From positions 1-64,000 of the forward strand of contig CAYTPX010000009.1 of the NCBI GenBank assembly GCA_964439955.1: DNA of 64,000 nt, read 5' to 3'. This stretch comes from UBA1794 sp964439955. Lineage in GTDB: Bacteria > Bacteroidota > Bacteroidia > Bacteroidales > Bacteroidaceae. Shown here one piece after another: positions 16,952 through 25,761 of this stretch. The translations under genes and the position numbers were made by a program. How positions within the stretch are numbered: the first letter of the stretch is position 1; every line of letters starts with the position of its first letter. Under the pieces are notes generated by a model. That model saw only the letters and a program-made list of their open reading frames with translations, was not told where the DNA came from and did not search any database.

Positions 16952-17742
16952 GACTCCCGACGCATGACGACGTGGTAGCCGCGTTGCGCGCCGCCGCGGC
17001 CGGCGAAGAGAAGCGGCGCGTGCTCGCCTCGTTCTTCAAGACGGGGCCGGGCGAGTACGGGGAAGGCGACGTCTTCCTCGGCGTAACCGTGCCCAACGTG
17101 CGGGCCGTGGCCAAGGAATACAACCGCCAATGGCGGCAGGCGGCGGGGAAGACATGCGCAGGGCCTGCCCCCGGGAAGCCGGACGGGGCGGACGAAGCGA
17201 CGACGGCAGCCCTGCTCCACTCTCCTTTCCACGAGGCACGCCTCTGCGGGCTGCTCATCTGGGTCGGACGGGTGCAGCCGGGGAACACCCCCTTGGCCGC
17301 AAGGGAACACATCTACCGCCAATGGCTGCGCCACAAGGAGGGTATCAATAATTGGGACCTCGTGGACCTCTCCACGCCGCAGATAGCGGGCAGCTACCTC
17401 TTGGCGGCAGGCATGGACGACGCGGCCTGCCTGAAGGAGACGGAGACCCTGTTCCGATCCGGAAACCTGTGGGAGCGGCGCATGGCGCTGCTGGCCACCT
17501 TCGCCCTCATCCGCAACGGGCGGCCCGCACCCACGCTGCGGCGGGCCGAGGAATGCCTCGGCGACCGGCGCGACCTCATACAGAAGGCGGCCGGGTGGAT
17601 GCTGCGCGAAGTGGGGAAACGCGACGAGGCCCTACTCGTGGACTTCCTGCGGGAACACCACCGCGCCATGCCGCGCACCATGTTCCGCTACGCCGTCGAG
17701 CGCCTGAGCCCGCAGGTGCGGGCCCTCATAGCCGCTTCCTGA
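16945..17742 (+). CDS. AlkD-like DNA alkylation repair protein
   Basis: 265 aa. HEAT-repeat DNA glycosylase family (DNA_alkylation): FFKTGPGEYGEGDVFLGVTV, VPNVRAVAKEY, LLHSPFHEARLCGLLIWVG, INNWDLVDLSTPQIAGSYL and KAAGWMLREVGKRD are family signatures. AlkD removes bulky or charged alkylated bases. Residues about 63-80 (KTCAGPAPGKPDGADE) look like an insertion encoded by repeat-like G+C-rich sequence. The start overlaps the preceding lipoprotein stop. Confidence 0.88.
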   Translation: MVGLPTHDDVVAALRAAAAGEEKRRVLASFFKTGPGEYGEGDVFLGVTVPNVRAVAKEYNRQWRQAAGKTCAGPAPGKPDGADEATTAALLHSPFHEARLCGLLIWVGRVQPGNTPLAAREHIYRQWLRHKEGINNWDLVDLSTPQIAGSYLLAAGMDDAACLKETETLFRSGNLWERRMALLATFALIRNGRPAPTLRRAEECLGDRRDLIQKAAGWMLREVGKRDEALLVDFLREHHRAMPRTMFRYAVERLSPQVRALIAAS

Positions 17743-17770
17743 ACCTCCCTTCCCCTCCCCGCGCGGGGAG

Positions 17771-17858
17771 GAAAGCCTTGCCCCTTTCCCCGGAAAGCCC
17801 CGCCGCTTCCGGCTCAAAGCCCCGTGCCTTTTGGCGGGAAGCCGCAGGCGCATGCCAG
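17771..17858. repeat. Dispersed palindromic repeat, about 4 units
   Basis: Four consecutive units of 22, 22, 23 and about 22 nt, each starting AAAGCC or AAGCC: one of the clearest places to measure the period. It lies between convergent genes. Confidence 0.85.
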
Positions 17859-17951
17859 AAAAATCCCGGGGCGCACCGGATTGTGGCGCGCCCCGGGAGA
17901 TTGTCCCGCCCCGCATGGGCGGGCGGCGGTAAGGGTCTTCCTGCCCGGCGG

Positions 17952-20087
17952 TCAGTCGATGGTCTCCGTCGAGTTCGGGTTGTTATATACGTTGTCCGGA
18001 CAGATTTCAAAATAGTCCATCATCACTTCCACGCCCGTGTAGGTGGTCGCGTTGCGGGCACGCACGTAAATCGGGCCGTCCTCCGTAATCCTCATGGTGC
18101 CCAGCACGGCGCGCTGCGGGGAGTCGCCCTCGCCAGCGTTGGCCGTCTCGCGCAGGGAGTACGGGCTGGTGCTCTGGTTGTTCGTCTTCCACGAGTTGGG
18201 TCCCTTCATGAAGCCGCGGGCTTTCATCTCCTTGTCGTTCTCCGCCCTCTCGGAAACCGAAAGCCCGTCGTCCGAAACCCATCCGTGGTTGAGCACATTG
18301 ACCGTCAGGTCGAGCGGTATGCCGCAGGCCGTAAAGCCGGAATAATCGTCGGTTCCCCACACATAGTCGCTCGGCCCGGCCAGATAGAACTGGGCGCATC
18401 CGCGCGTGCTGGCGCTGGTATAGCCCATGCGCACCTCGTATGTCCCGGCGGGGACGGGCGGCAGGCGGAGGATGAAGTCGTAGTTGTTGTACGCCATCCA
18501 TTCGTCTCCTTGGTATCCGTTACGCCCCGCGCCGATGCCTTCGCCCTCGTTCGGGTAGACAAGCACGAAGACTGTGCTTTCCGTAATGTAGTGGATTCCC
18601 GTCAGATAGTCGTGCGGGAGCGTCAGGCGTCCCATCGTCACGTTCCAATAACGGTAGTCATTGCTCATAATCTCGGGGAAGAGTGCAGAAAGGTCTATGC
18701 GGAATCTCGTCTTCTTGAAGTCCGAACGCGGGTAAGTCAGGATGCTCGTGATCGGATGGATGTAGCCGTTTTCCGTATAAAGTATCTCGTCGCCGAGCAC
18801 GACGCCATTGTCCGTCGGACGCCGCCACTGGTTTGTTTCGTTGAAGGTCTCTTGGTTGTCGGGCGAAGGGTTGAGGTTCAGCATGCCGGGCGTCGGGTCT
18901 TCGGCCGCCCCGTTCCAAGCATGCCCGTTGTCCCCGGCAGACATGTAGATCATCGTGTTGGGCGCAAGCGTCTCAGCCCACTCGTTGAAACGCATATAAG
19001 AGAGGTCGATTCCCATATCATAGCGGGTGAAATCGGTACGGTCAATCTTCTTATTGACGATGTGGTACGCCACAAAGCGGTTAAAGTAGTTGTCCGAATC
19101 GGTAATCACCGTGTTCTTCCCGCGTTCGAGCACGTCCGGCAGGTCGCTATACTCGCTTTCGAACCAGTCAAGCGCATAGGCTTGGAGCAAAGCAAGCGTG
19201 TCGGCCCCGGGGGAAGCCAGCGCCGGTATGGCTGCGGTATAGACATCGTCGGGCTCGATGAACATGGTATAGGCGAAACGGCGGTCGTCGGGCGTGCCGA
19301 GGTACGTATCCCACGACGGGACCCACGAAGAGTAATCCGTATTGTCTTTCACATAATCATACTGTTGCGGTATGAGGTTCATGCGTTCCTCCACTTTTGT
19401 CGCTTCGAGTGCCTTGGCAAATATGGAGAATTGCGGGTATTCCTGGAAGAAGTCATTGAGGTTCCTCCCGACAGGCTCAAGCACCGAGTCAATGCGGTGT
19501 ACGTATCCATTGTGAACTTCTATGTCGCGCTCCGTAATGGTGGCCGTTTCATTAATAATATAGGTGTCACCCGATGAGGAGACGTAGATCACGCGCGAAT
19601 AAAGGTTCTGGTCCAAGAGTTTTTGCTCGAAGTTTTCCGAAGAATAGACGCGCATATTCTGGGAAGAGCTGACGACGTGCATCTGCGCCACGATATCGGT
19701 GATGGAATCCACCTGCTCGTCGGTGAAATAGGCATAAAGGTCGCTCCGCGAATTGCAGTCCTCACCGGCCAAGTTATGCAAGTAAACCTGCATTGCCTCA
19801 TTGTCCGGGGCGAAAACAGTATAGTATCCCCACGAGTTGAGCAAGTCGGCTATTGAAGAAGAAGAGGAGCCCCCGGACGCAGGCGTTATGCTGCTATAAC
19901 GCAAGAACTCCCTGAATATCCGGTATTCCTCGTTATCTTCCAAATAACTCTCACATGTATATCCCGTAAAAGTATAGTAACTTTCACTCGGGATGTCGTC
20001 ATTTTGGCATGAAAACAAGTAACTTCCACATGCTATACCCGCCACTACCGCTGATAAAGTTTTCATAAAAAGTCGAATTCGTTTCAT
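17952..20087 (-). CDS. Fasciclin-domain lipoprotein
   Basis: 711 aa. A lipoprotein signal ends in YLFSC (Cys near residue 27). A fasciclin (FAS1) domain lies at about 45-210 (YYTVFAPDNEAMQVYL, NGYVHRIDSVLEPV), and a second divergent FAS1-like region at about 220-440 ends ENGYIHPITSILTYP. A C-terminal beta-sandwich-like part (about 460-711) has GTYEVRMGYTSAST and CAQFYLAG. Such proteins usually sit with SusC/SusD pairs in polysaccharide loci, but none is next to it here. They are thought to mediate surface adhesion. A -7 box CAAAGATA (minus) lies at 20146-20153. Confidence 0.82.
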   Translation of the reverse strand: MKRIRLFMKTLSAVVAGIACGSYLFSCQNDDIPSESYYTFTGYTCESYLEDNEEYRIFREFLRYSSITPASGGSSSSSIADLLNSWGYYTVFAPDNEAMQVYLHNLAGEDCNSRSDLYAYFTDEQVDSITDIVAQMHVVSSSQNMRVYSSENFEQKLLDQNLYSRVIYVSSSGDTYIINETATITERDIEVHNGYVHRIDSVLEPVGRNLNDFFQEYPQFSIFAKALEATKVEERMNLIPQQYDYVKDNTDYSSWVPSWDTYLGTPDDRRFAYTMFIEPDDVYTAAIPALASPGADTLALLQAYALDWFESEYSDLPDVLERGKNTVITDSDNYFNRFVAYHIVNKKIDRTDFTRYDMGIDLSYMRFNEWAETLAPNTMIYMSAGDNGHAWNGAAEDPTPGMLNLNPSPDNQETFNETNQWRRPTDNGVVLGDEILYTENGYIHPITSILTYPRSDFKKTRFRIDLSALFPEIMSNDYRYWNVTMGRLTLPHDYLTGIHYITESTVFVLVYPNEGEGIGAGRNGYQGDEWMAYNNYDFILRLPPVPAGTYEVRMGYTSASTRGCAQFYLAGPSDYVWGTDDYSGFTACGIPLDLTVNVLNHGWVSDDGLSVSERAENDKEMKARGFMKGPNSWKTNNQSTSPYSLRETANAGEGDSPQRAVLGTMRITEDGPIYVRARNATTYTGVEVMMDYFEICPDNVYNNPNSTETID

Positions 20088-20388
20088 CTGTACACCTTTT
20101 TTATATTAAGAAAATCCCGTTAAGCATCTATCATTTTCCAAGCGCCAAAGATACGGTTTTATTTTATCTTGCAAACAAATAGCCTTTTTTAATCGACGAA
20201 TCGCCTACTAATTATCTCTTTTTTTACAAAAAAGCCGACAGATTACTTCCGTTTGCAGTTTCCTTTCCCTGTGCTTCCCCTTGCGGGAAGCGGGAAAAGG
20301 GGCGGCGCTTTTTGGAAAAAGTGCCATGCCTTTTCCCAAAAAGCGCCGCATGCTTCCGCCCGTCCCGGCGGCATCCGCCCCGGCGGGG
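20088..20388. other. Intergenic region upstream of the fasciclin gene
   Basis: No gene seen. It contains the probable fasciclin promoter (-7 box 20146-20153; CAAA candidates at 20172-20179 for the -33 element) and a repeat copy near the glmM stop. Confidence 0.55.
20290..20355. repeat. Dispersed palindromic repeat, 2-3 units
   Basis: GCGGGAAAAGGGGCGGCGC, TTTTTGGAAAAAGTGCCATGCC and TTTTCCCAAAAAGCGCCG lie downstream of the glmM stop. Confidence 0.75.
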
Positions 20389-21780
20389 CTACCCGCGCGC
20401 CGTCTCTTCCACGACGCGCATCAGCTCTTGCCCCAAGGCTTCGGCCTTTTCCGGCGTGCCCGCCTCGCTGTAGATGCGCACGATGGGCTCGGTATTGCTC
20501 TTGCGTAAGTGGACCCAACTGTCGGCAAAGTCGATTTTCACCCCGTCGATGTCGTTGATTTCCTCGGCGGCGTACTTGGCCTTCACGGCCTCGAGCAAGG
20601 CGTCCACGTCGATGTCCGGCGTGAGTTCCACGCGGTTCTTGGCCATGAAGTAGGACGGATAGGTGGCGCGGAGCTGCGTAACGGTCTTCCCTTCGCGGGC
20701 CAAGTGGCTCAAGAAGAGCGCGATTCCCACCAGCGCGTCGCGCCCGTAGTGGCAAGCCGGGTAGATGACCCCGCCGTTTCCTTCCCCGCCTATTACGGCG
20801 CCCACTTGCTTCATCTTCTCCACCACGTTCACCTCCCCCACGGCCGAGGCCGCATAAAGCTGCCCGTAGCCGCGGGCCACGTCGCGCAAGGCGCGGGTGG
20901 AGCTGAGGTTGCTCACCGCCGGGCCCGGCGTGTGGCGCAGCACATAGTCGGCGACGGTGACGAGCGTATATTCCTCGCCATACATCGTTCCGTCCTCACA
21001 GATGAGCGCCAAACGGTCTACATCGGGGTCTACTACGAAAGCCACGTCGTGGTTTCCGGCGGACATGAGGGACATGATGCCCGAAAGGTTGCGCTCCAGC
21101 GGTTCGGGGTTATGGCTGAAGTCGCCCGTCGGTTCGCAGTAGAGCTTCGTGACCTGCGCCACGCCCAGGCGTTCGAGCAGGGCGGGGAGGATGAGCCCGC
21201 CCACGGAGTCCACGCAGTCGATGGCCACTTTGAAGCCCCGGCTGCGGATGGCTTCCACATCGACCAAAGGCAGGGCGAGCACGGCGTCGATGTGCTTGCG
21301 CCCGTAGTCCGTGGCGCTGCGGCAAGAGCCGAGGCGGTCCACCTCTGCGAAGCTGAAGCTGCCGGACTCGGCCATGCGCAACACTTCGCGCCCCGCCTCG
21401 GCGCTGAGGAACTGGCCTTGCGCGTCGAGCATCTTCAGGGCGTTCCATTGGCGTGGATTGTGGCTGGCCGTCAGGATAAGCCCCCCTTCGGCACCCTCCA
21501 TCACCACGGCCAGTTCGGTCGTGGGCGTGGAGGCAAGCCCGATGTCCACCACGTCGTATCCCATCCCCATGAGGGTGCCTACGACCGTACTGCGCACCAT
21601 CTCGCCGGAAAGGCGCGCGTCGCGCCCCACGACGATCTTGCGGGTCTTTACTTTCGCGGTACGGCCGACGTAAGCCGCATAGGCCGCGGTGAATTTCACT
21701 ATGTCGATCGGGGTCAATCCCGCACCCGGCTCTCCGCCGATGGTGCCGCGGATGCCGGAAATGGACTTGATGAGTGTCAT
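20389..21780 (-). CDS. glmM: Phosphoglucosamine mutase / phosphomannomutase family (GlmM-type)
   Basis: 463 aa alpha-D-phosphohexomutase. SISGIRGTIGG opens the fold, TASHNPRQWNALK carries the phosphorylated Ser (near residue 101), DPDVDRLALI is the Mg-binding loop and RKSNTEPIVRIYSEA the phosphate-binding loop. GlmM converts glucosamine-6-phosphate to glucosamine-1-phosphate for UDP-GlcNAc. Bacteroidetes have related mutases, so the sugar specificity is a family-level inference. Start 21780 (MTLIKSIS) is chosen over a more distal Met encoded partly by repeat-like sequence. Confidence 0.9.
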   Translation of the reverse strand: MTLIKSISGIRGTIGGEPGAGLTPIDIVKFTAAYAAYVGRTAKVKTRKIVVGRDARLSGEMVRSTVVGTLMGMGYDVVDIGLASTPTTELAVVMEGAEGGLILTASHNPRQWNALKMLDAQGQFLSAEAGREVLRMAESGSFSFAEVDRLGSCRSATDYGRKHIDAVLALPLVDVEAIRSRGFKVAIDCVDSVGGLILPALLERLGVAQVTKLYCEPTGDFSHNPEPLERNLSGIMSLMSAGNHDVAFVVDPDVDRLALICEDGTMYGEEYTLVTVADYVLRHTPGPAVSNLSSTRALRDVARGYGQLYAASAVGEVNVVEKMKQVGAVIGGEGNGGVIYPACHYGRDALVGIALFLSHLAREGKTVTQLRATYPSYFMAKNRVELTPDIDVDALLEAVKAKYAAEEINDIDGVKIDFADSWVHLRKSNTEPIVRIYSEAGTPEKAEALGQELMRVVEETARG

Positions 21781-21802
21781 TGGTTTACGAACGTATTTGT
21801 TG

Positions 21803-21888
21803 GAAAGCACCGGCGTCCTGCCCGCAAAGCGGCGGCACTTTTTACGGGAAGCACCGGCGCTTTGCGGCCCAAACGGCGGCGCTTGCGG
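21803..21888. repeat. Dispersed palindromic repeat, 3-4 units
   Basis: GAAAGCACCGGCG, AAAGCGGCGGCACTTTTTAC, GGGAAGCACCGGCGCTTTGC and GGCGGCGCTTGC fill the space between glmM and the DUF4827 gene. Confidence 0.8.
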
Positions 21889-22563
21889 TTAATTGTAGCG
21901 GTTATAGTAAATCTCGTAGTAGTAGGGAAGCACGTTGGCCTGCGCCGAAGTGTGCCCAAGGTCGGAGGGGACGATGATCTTCACCCTGCCGCCGTCGCCC
22001 ACGTACTGCAGCGGAACGAGCCACCCGCCGGGCACTGCCGTGCCATAGTAGGTGCGCATGAGCGTGGAAGTCTCCGTCTGGTCGTCCGAAGCGAAGAAAC
22101 TTCCGTACGTATAATATGTGTTCGACAGGGAATAGCTCGAGGTCGATGTGCCCCGGGCGTAGTAGAATTGTTCGGGAGAGGCGTTGGTATAGAAGTTGGT
22201 CACCACCGTGTCGCCCAAGGAGAGGCTGTACTCCAGGAAACGGACGGTAATCTGCATGCGGTAACCGCTGTTCCTATCCGTCAGGGAGTCGAGTATATGG
22301 TACAAGGTCGACCCTTCTCCCAGCGAGTCGATGTGCATGTAGAGGCCGCTTGAGGAAAAGAGAACGAACTCGTTGTCCGCCATCTTGCGCGTGGGGTCGA
22401 AGCCGTTTTCCGAAATGATACTGTAGCCGCGGGAGGCAATGAACTCGCTTATGTACTCTTTCTCTTCCTCCAACAGCTCGGCGTAGGTCTTCGTGTCGTC
22501 ACACGAGGCGCAGAAAATGGGGAAAAGGAAGAGGGGTAACAGGAAACGGAGGTATTTTTTCAT
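21889..22563 (-). CDS. DUF4827 family lipoprotein
   Basis: 224 aa. A lipoprotein signal ends in FCASC (Cys near residue 21). KTYAELLEEEKEYISEFI, GYSIIS and C-terminal DLGHTSAQANVLPYYYEIYY identify the DUF4827 family of Bacteroidales, which resembles FKBP-type peptidyl-prolyl isomerase-related lipoproteins; activity here is unproven. It lies 29 nt downstream of the NrnA-type gene and 108 nt upstream of glmM, all on the same strand, a likely operon. Confidence 0.8.
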   Translation of the reverse strand: MKKYLRFLLPLFLFPIFCASCDDTKTYAELLEEEKEYISEFIASRGYSIISENGFDPTRKMADNEFVLFSSSGLYMHIDSLGEGSTLYHILDSLTDRNSGYRMQITVRFLEYSLSLGDTVVTNFYTNASPEQFYYARGTSTSSYSLSNTYYTYGSFFASDDQTETSTLMRTYYGTAVPGGWLVPLQYVGDGGRVKIIVPSDLGHTSAQANVLPYYYEIYYNRYN

Positions 22564-22592
22564 CTTTTTCTATTGGTGTTTTTCGTTTCGTC

Positions 22593-23630
22593 CTATCGGG
22601 CTTGTGCCTCCAGCTGGGGGCGGAACTGCTCCAGTCCCTCCTCGAAGCGGGCCACTGCCCCGGCCATGTCGCCGTAAAACTCCCCGCCCGAAGCATTGCG
22701 GTGCCCGCCGCCGTTGAAGACGGAGGTGGCGAATTCCGTGCAGGAGAAGCGCCCCACGGAGCGCAAGGATACCTTGATCATCGTCTTGTCCTCGCGCAAA
22801 AAGCAGGAAAAGACGATGCCTTTCATCTGGAGCGGCAGGTTGACAAACCCTTCCGTGTCGCCTTTCACATAGGAGAAGCGCTTCAGTTCGTCCTGGGTGA
22901 GCCAGATGAGCGCCGTACGCAGGGCGGGGTAGACCTTCATCTTCGTGTAAAGCGCGTATCCCATGAGCTTCATCCGGCCTGCGGACTGCACGCAAAAGAC
23001 GCGGCGGTATATGTAATCTTTATCGATGCCGCAAGCCAGCAGGCGGCTCACGATGGTGAATATCTCCGGCCGCGTGGAGTTGAAGGTAAACGCCCCCGTA
23101 TCGGTCATCAGCCCGGTGTAGAGGCATGTGGCGCAGTCCTTGCCGATGAGGGCGGAGTCGCCCGCCTCGTCGATAAGGCGGAAGAGCACTTCGGCCGTGG
23201 CGCACAGCGCCGGGCAGGAGTAGGCGGCGGCGAAGCCCGCATCGGGCGAAGGGTGGTGGTCGATGAGCATGAGGGGCTTGCCCAGCGCGCGTAGCTTCTC
23301 CCCCACGGCCCCGGCGCGCCCCAGCGTGTTGAAGTCAAGGCAATAGACCGCGTCGGCCTCTTCCAGCAGGCGGTCGCCTTGCTCGCGATGGAAATCGTAC
23401 TGCAGCACGGAGGGCGACTGGGGCATCCAACGGAAAAAGTCGGGATAGGCGTTGGGCACCACCACGCGCGCCTCGCAGCCTTTGGCCTGCAGGTAATGGA
23501 GCAAAGCCAAGGAGGAGCCCATCGCGTCGCCATCGGGAGAGACGTGCGTGACTATGGCAAACCGCCGGTAACGCCCCGTCCATGCGCGGAATTCGCGTAG
23601 CGAGGAAGAGCTGAAGAGGGTAGGTATCAT
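22593..23630 (-). CDS. DHH-family phosphoesterase (NrnA-like oligoribonuclease / pAp phosphatase)
   Basis: 345 aa. The DHH domain carries VTHVSPDGDAMGSSLAL (metal-binding Asp residues), YCLDFNTLGR, and MLIDHHPSP (DHH motif). The DHHA1 domain near the C-terminus has GGGHRNASGGEF. NrnA enzymes degrade short RNA oligonucleotides and dephosphorylate pAp. Start 23630 (MIPTLF) fits the family. A -7-like CAAATGTA sits only 5 nt upstream, so the transcript may be nearly leaderless if that box is used. Confidence 0.9.
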   Translation of the reverse strand: MIPTLFSSSSLREFRAWTGRYRRFAIVTHVSPDGDAMGSSLALLHYLQAKGCEARVVVPNAYPDFFRWMPQSPSVLQYDFHREQGDRLLEEADAVYCLDFNTLGRAGAVGEKLRALGKPLMLIDHHPSPDAGFAAAYSCPALCATAEVLFRLIDEAGDSALIGKDCATCLYTGLMTDTGAFTFNSTRPEIFTIVSRLLACGIDKDYIYRRVFCVQSAGRMKLMGYALYTKMKVYPALRTALIWLTQDELKRFSYVKGDTEGFVNLPLQMKGIVFSCFLREDKTMIKVSLRSVGRFSCTEFATSVFNGGGHRNASGGEFYGDMAGAVARFEEGLEQFRPQLEAQAR

Positions 23631-23718
23631 GCGGCAAATGTACAATATCCTTTCCAAAAACGGGGCATCGCTTATTATTTTATAAGGAAAAAAAACTCCT
23701 TTCCACTGCCGCGGCAAG

Positions 23719-23770
23719 GGAAAAGCGCCAGCACTTTACCCGGAAAGCCCGCATCCTTTTGGGGGAAGTA
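23719..23770. repeat. Dispersed palindromic repeat, 2 units
   Basis: GGGAAAAGCGCCAGCACTTT and CCGGAAAGCCCGCATCCTTT lie in the divergent region before the symporter operon. Confidence 0.75.
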
Positions 23771-23815
23771 CCGCAAATTAAGTGCCGCCCTGCCCCGTGT
23801 TTTGAGAAATTCACC

Positions 23816-23823
23816 TATTTTTG
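23816..23823 (+). promoter_or_regulatory. -7 box (TATTTTTG) of the SSS symporter operon
   Basis: TATTTTTG matches TAnnTTTG and lies 46 nt before the small accessory gene. TTTG at 23801-23804 is too close to be the -33 element. Confidence 0.4.
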
Positions 23824-23868
23824 CACCCGGAATATAACCCGTTTGTTCAACCAATACCCCACCCGCAC

Positions 23869-23979
23869 ATGTTTGGCATACCTGACCCTGGCATTTGGGG
23901 CGTCTACCTCCTGACCGCCCTCTGCGTAGTTTTCGCCGTATGGTACGGCATCAAATACTGGAACGAAAAAGACAAATAA
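23869..23979 (+). CDS. Small symporter accessory membrane protein (36 aa)
   Basis: A 36-codon frame that opens MFGIPDPGIWGVYLLTALC, continues with one transmembrane helix and ends in a charged tail (WNEKDK). It stops 4 nt before the SSS symporter start. Tiny proteins of this form, a PDPG-type N-terminus plus one helix, are known beside sodium:solute symporters as accessory subunits. Spacing and composition make it a real gene, probably needed for symporter stability or activity. Confidence 0.82.
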   Translation: MFGIPDPGIWGVYLLTALCVVFAVWYGIKYWNEKDK

Positions 23980-23983
23980 AAAA

Positions 23984-25540
23984 ATGGACTTCTACACTGG
24001 CTTCATCGTGATGCTCTATTTCCTGTCCGTGGCCTACCTCGGCTGGCTCGGGTACAGGCGTACTAAAAATTCGGACGACTACCTCGTGGCCGGGCGGCAG
24101 ATGAATTCCGCCGTCATGGCGCTCTCCTACGGCGCGACCTTCATATCGGCTTCCGCAATCGTAGGCTTCGGCGGCGTGGCGGCTACCTTCGGGATGGGCA
24201 TACAATGGCTCTGCTTCCTCAACATGTTCGTGGGGGTGGTCGTGGCCTTCATCTTCTTCGGGCGGCGCACGCGGCGCATCGGGGCACGCCTGCAGGCCGG
24301 TTCTTTCCCGCAGTTCCTCGGCTTGTACTACGGGTCGCGGGCCGTACAGGTGCTCGTGGCGCTGGTCGTCTTCCTCGGCATGCCCCTTTATGCCGCCGTG
24401 GTGCTCAAGGGCGGGGCGGTATTCATAGAGGAAATCTTCCAAATCGACTACCACCTGGCCCTGTTGGTCTTCACTTTGATCATTGCCGCCTACGTCGTGG
24501 CCGGAGGGATGAAGGGCGTCATGTACACCGACGCGCTGCAAGCCCTCATCATGTTCGTGTGCATGGCCTTTTTGGCCGTATGGATCTACCGGACGCTGGG
24601 CATGGGCTTCACCGAAGCCAACCGCGCCCTCACGGAAATGGCGCCCCTCGTGCCCGAAGGCCTGCGGGAAGTGGGGCACAGGGGCTGGACGGCAATGCCC
24701 GCGTTCCACTCCCCGCAGTGGTACACGCTGGTCACTTCGCTCATCCTCGGCGTGGGGATAGGCTGCTTGGCACAGCCCCAGCTCGTGGTGCGCTTCATGA
24801 CGGTCGAAAGCGACCGGCAGCTTAACCGCGGCGTGATGATAGGTTGCATCTTCCTGCTCATCACCGTGGGCGTGATATACCATGCGGGCGCACTCTCCAA
24901 CCTCTACTTCTTCCGCACGGAAGGCAAGCTGGCGGGCGAGATGGTGCAAGACATGGACAAAATCATACCGCTCTTCATCAGCCATGCCACCCCCGACTGG
25001 TTCTCCGCCATCTTCATGCTGTGCATCCTTTCGGCCAGCATGTCCACGCTCAGCGCCCAGTTCCACACGATGGGCGCCGCCGCGGGCGCCGACATCTACG
25101 GCGCCCTCCGCCGGAAAGGGCAAGGGGGGAAAGGGCGGAGCACGTGGATCATACGCTTGGCCGTGCTCGTCTCCATCCTGCTGAGCTACGTGATTTGCTA
25201 CACGCTCAGCGAGGGAATCATCGCCCGGGGCACGTCGCTCTTCATGGGCGTCTGCGCCTCCACCTTCCTCCCGGCCTACTTCTGCGCGCTTTACTGGCCG
25301 CGCGTCACCAAGCGGGCAGCACTCTGGAGCATGGGCACGGGGCTGGCGGGCAGCTTGTTTGCCATGCTTTTCCTCCACCGCAAGGAGTCGGAGGCCATAG
25401 GCCTCTGCCGGGCGCTCTCCGGACGCGACTGCCTGTTCACGACATACCCGCTCGATTTGATCGACCCCTTCGTGTGGTCCTTCCCCTTGTCTTGCATTGC
25501 CATCGTCGTGGCCGCCCTCTGCACCCGGAAAGCGGCATGA
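23984..25540 (+). CDS. Sodium:solute symporter (SSS family)
   Basis: 518 aa with about 13 transmembrane helices. SSS features include GRQMNSAVMALSYGATFISASAIVGFGG, GLYYGSRAVQ, YVVAGGMKGVMYTDALQ and SASMSTLSAQFHTMG (sodium-site region). The substrate is not determinable; SSS members carry organic acids, sugars, proline or pantothenate. It is translated 4 nt after the 36-aa accessory protein, so the two are coupled. Confidence 0.9.
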   Translation: MDFYTGFIVMLYFLSVAYLGWLGYRRTKNSDDYLVAGRQMNSAVMALSYGATFISASAIVGFGGVAATFGMGIQWLCFLNMFVGVVVAFIFFGRRTRRIGARLQAGSFPQFLGLYYGSRAVQVLVALVVFLGMPLYAAVVLKGGAVFIEEIFQIDYHLALLVFTLIIAAYVVAGGMKGVMYTDALQALIMFVCMAFLAVWIYRTLGMGFTEANRALTEMAPLVPEGLREVGHRGWTAMPAFHSPQWYTLVTSLILGVGIGCLAQPQLVVRFMTVESDRQLNRGVMIGCIFLLITVGVIYHAGALSNLYFFRTEGKLAGEMVQDMDKIIPLFISHATPDWFSAIFMLCILSASMSTLSAQFHTMGAAAGADIYGALRRKGQGGKGRSTWIIRLAVLVSILLSYVICYTLSEGIIARGTSLFMGVCASTFLPAYFCALYWPRVTKRAALWSMGTGLAGSLFAMLFLHRKESEAIGLCRALSGRDCLFTTYPLDLIDPFVWSFPLSCIAIVVAALCTRKAA

Positions 25541-25552
25541 GGGGCGGCAGGA

Positions 25553-25640
25553 AACGGCGGCGCTTTTCCACAAAAGCGCAGGCATTTCCCGCCAAAAGCC
25601 CCACGGCTTTCCGCGCCACCCGGGAGGCAAAAGCCCGGGA
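25553..25640. repeat. Dispersed palindromic repeat, 3-4 units
   Basis: ACGGCGGCGCTTTTCCAC, AAAAGCGCAGGCATTTCCC and CAAAAGCCCCACGGCTTTCC are spaced about 22-23 nt apart between the two transporter genes. Confidence 0.8.
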
Positions 25641-25724
25641 AGCCCACGGGGACGGGAAGGCTCGCCCAATAAGAAAATTCCAAAAATTAACGGCAAAAGA
25701 ACACGGCATACCCCATTATTTATA

Positions 25725-25732
25725 TACATTTG
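25725..25732 (+). promoter_or_regulatory. -7 box (TACATTTG) of the NSS transporter gene
   Basis: TACATTTG matches the Bacteroidetes -7 consensus 29 nt upstream of the ATG at 25762. No good -33 element is seen. Confidence 0.4.
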
Positions 25733-25761
25733 CCCCGTAAACCAATAAAAACAAGGACAAA

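Noticed and set aside
17771..17858. CRISPR-like array
   Set aside because: Units are degenerate and directly adjacent with no unique spacers of constant length, and no cas genes are present.
17352..19577. 741-codon plus-strand frame over the AlkD end and fasciclin gene
   Set aside because: It joins out-of-frame AlkD, repeat and antisense fasciclin sequence, with no domain or start context.
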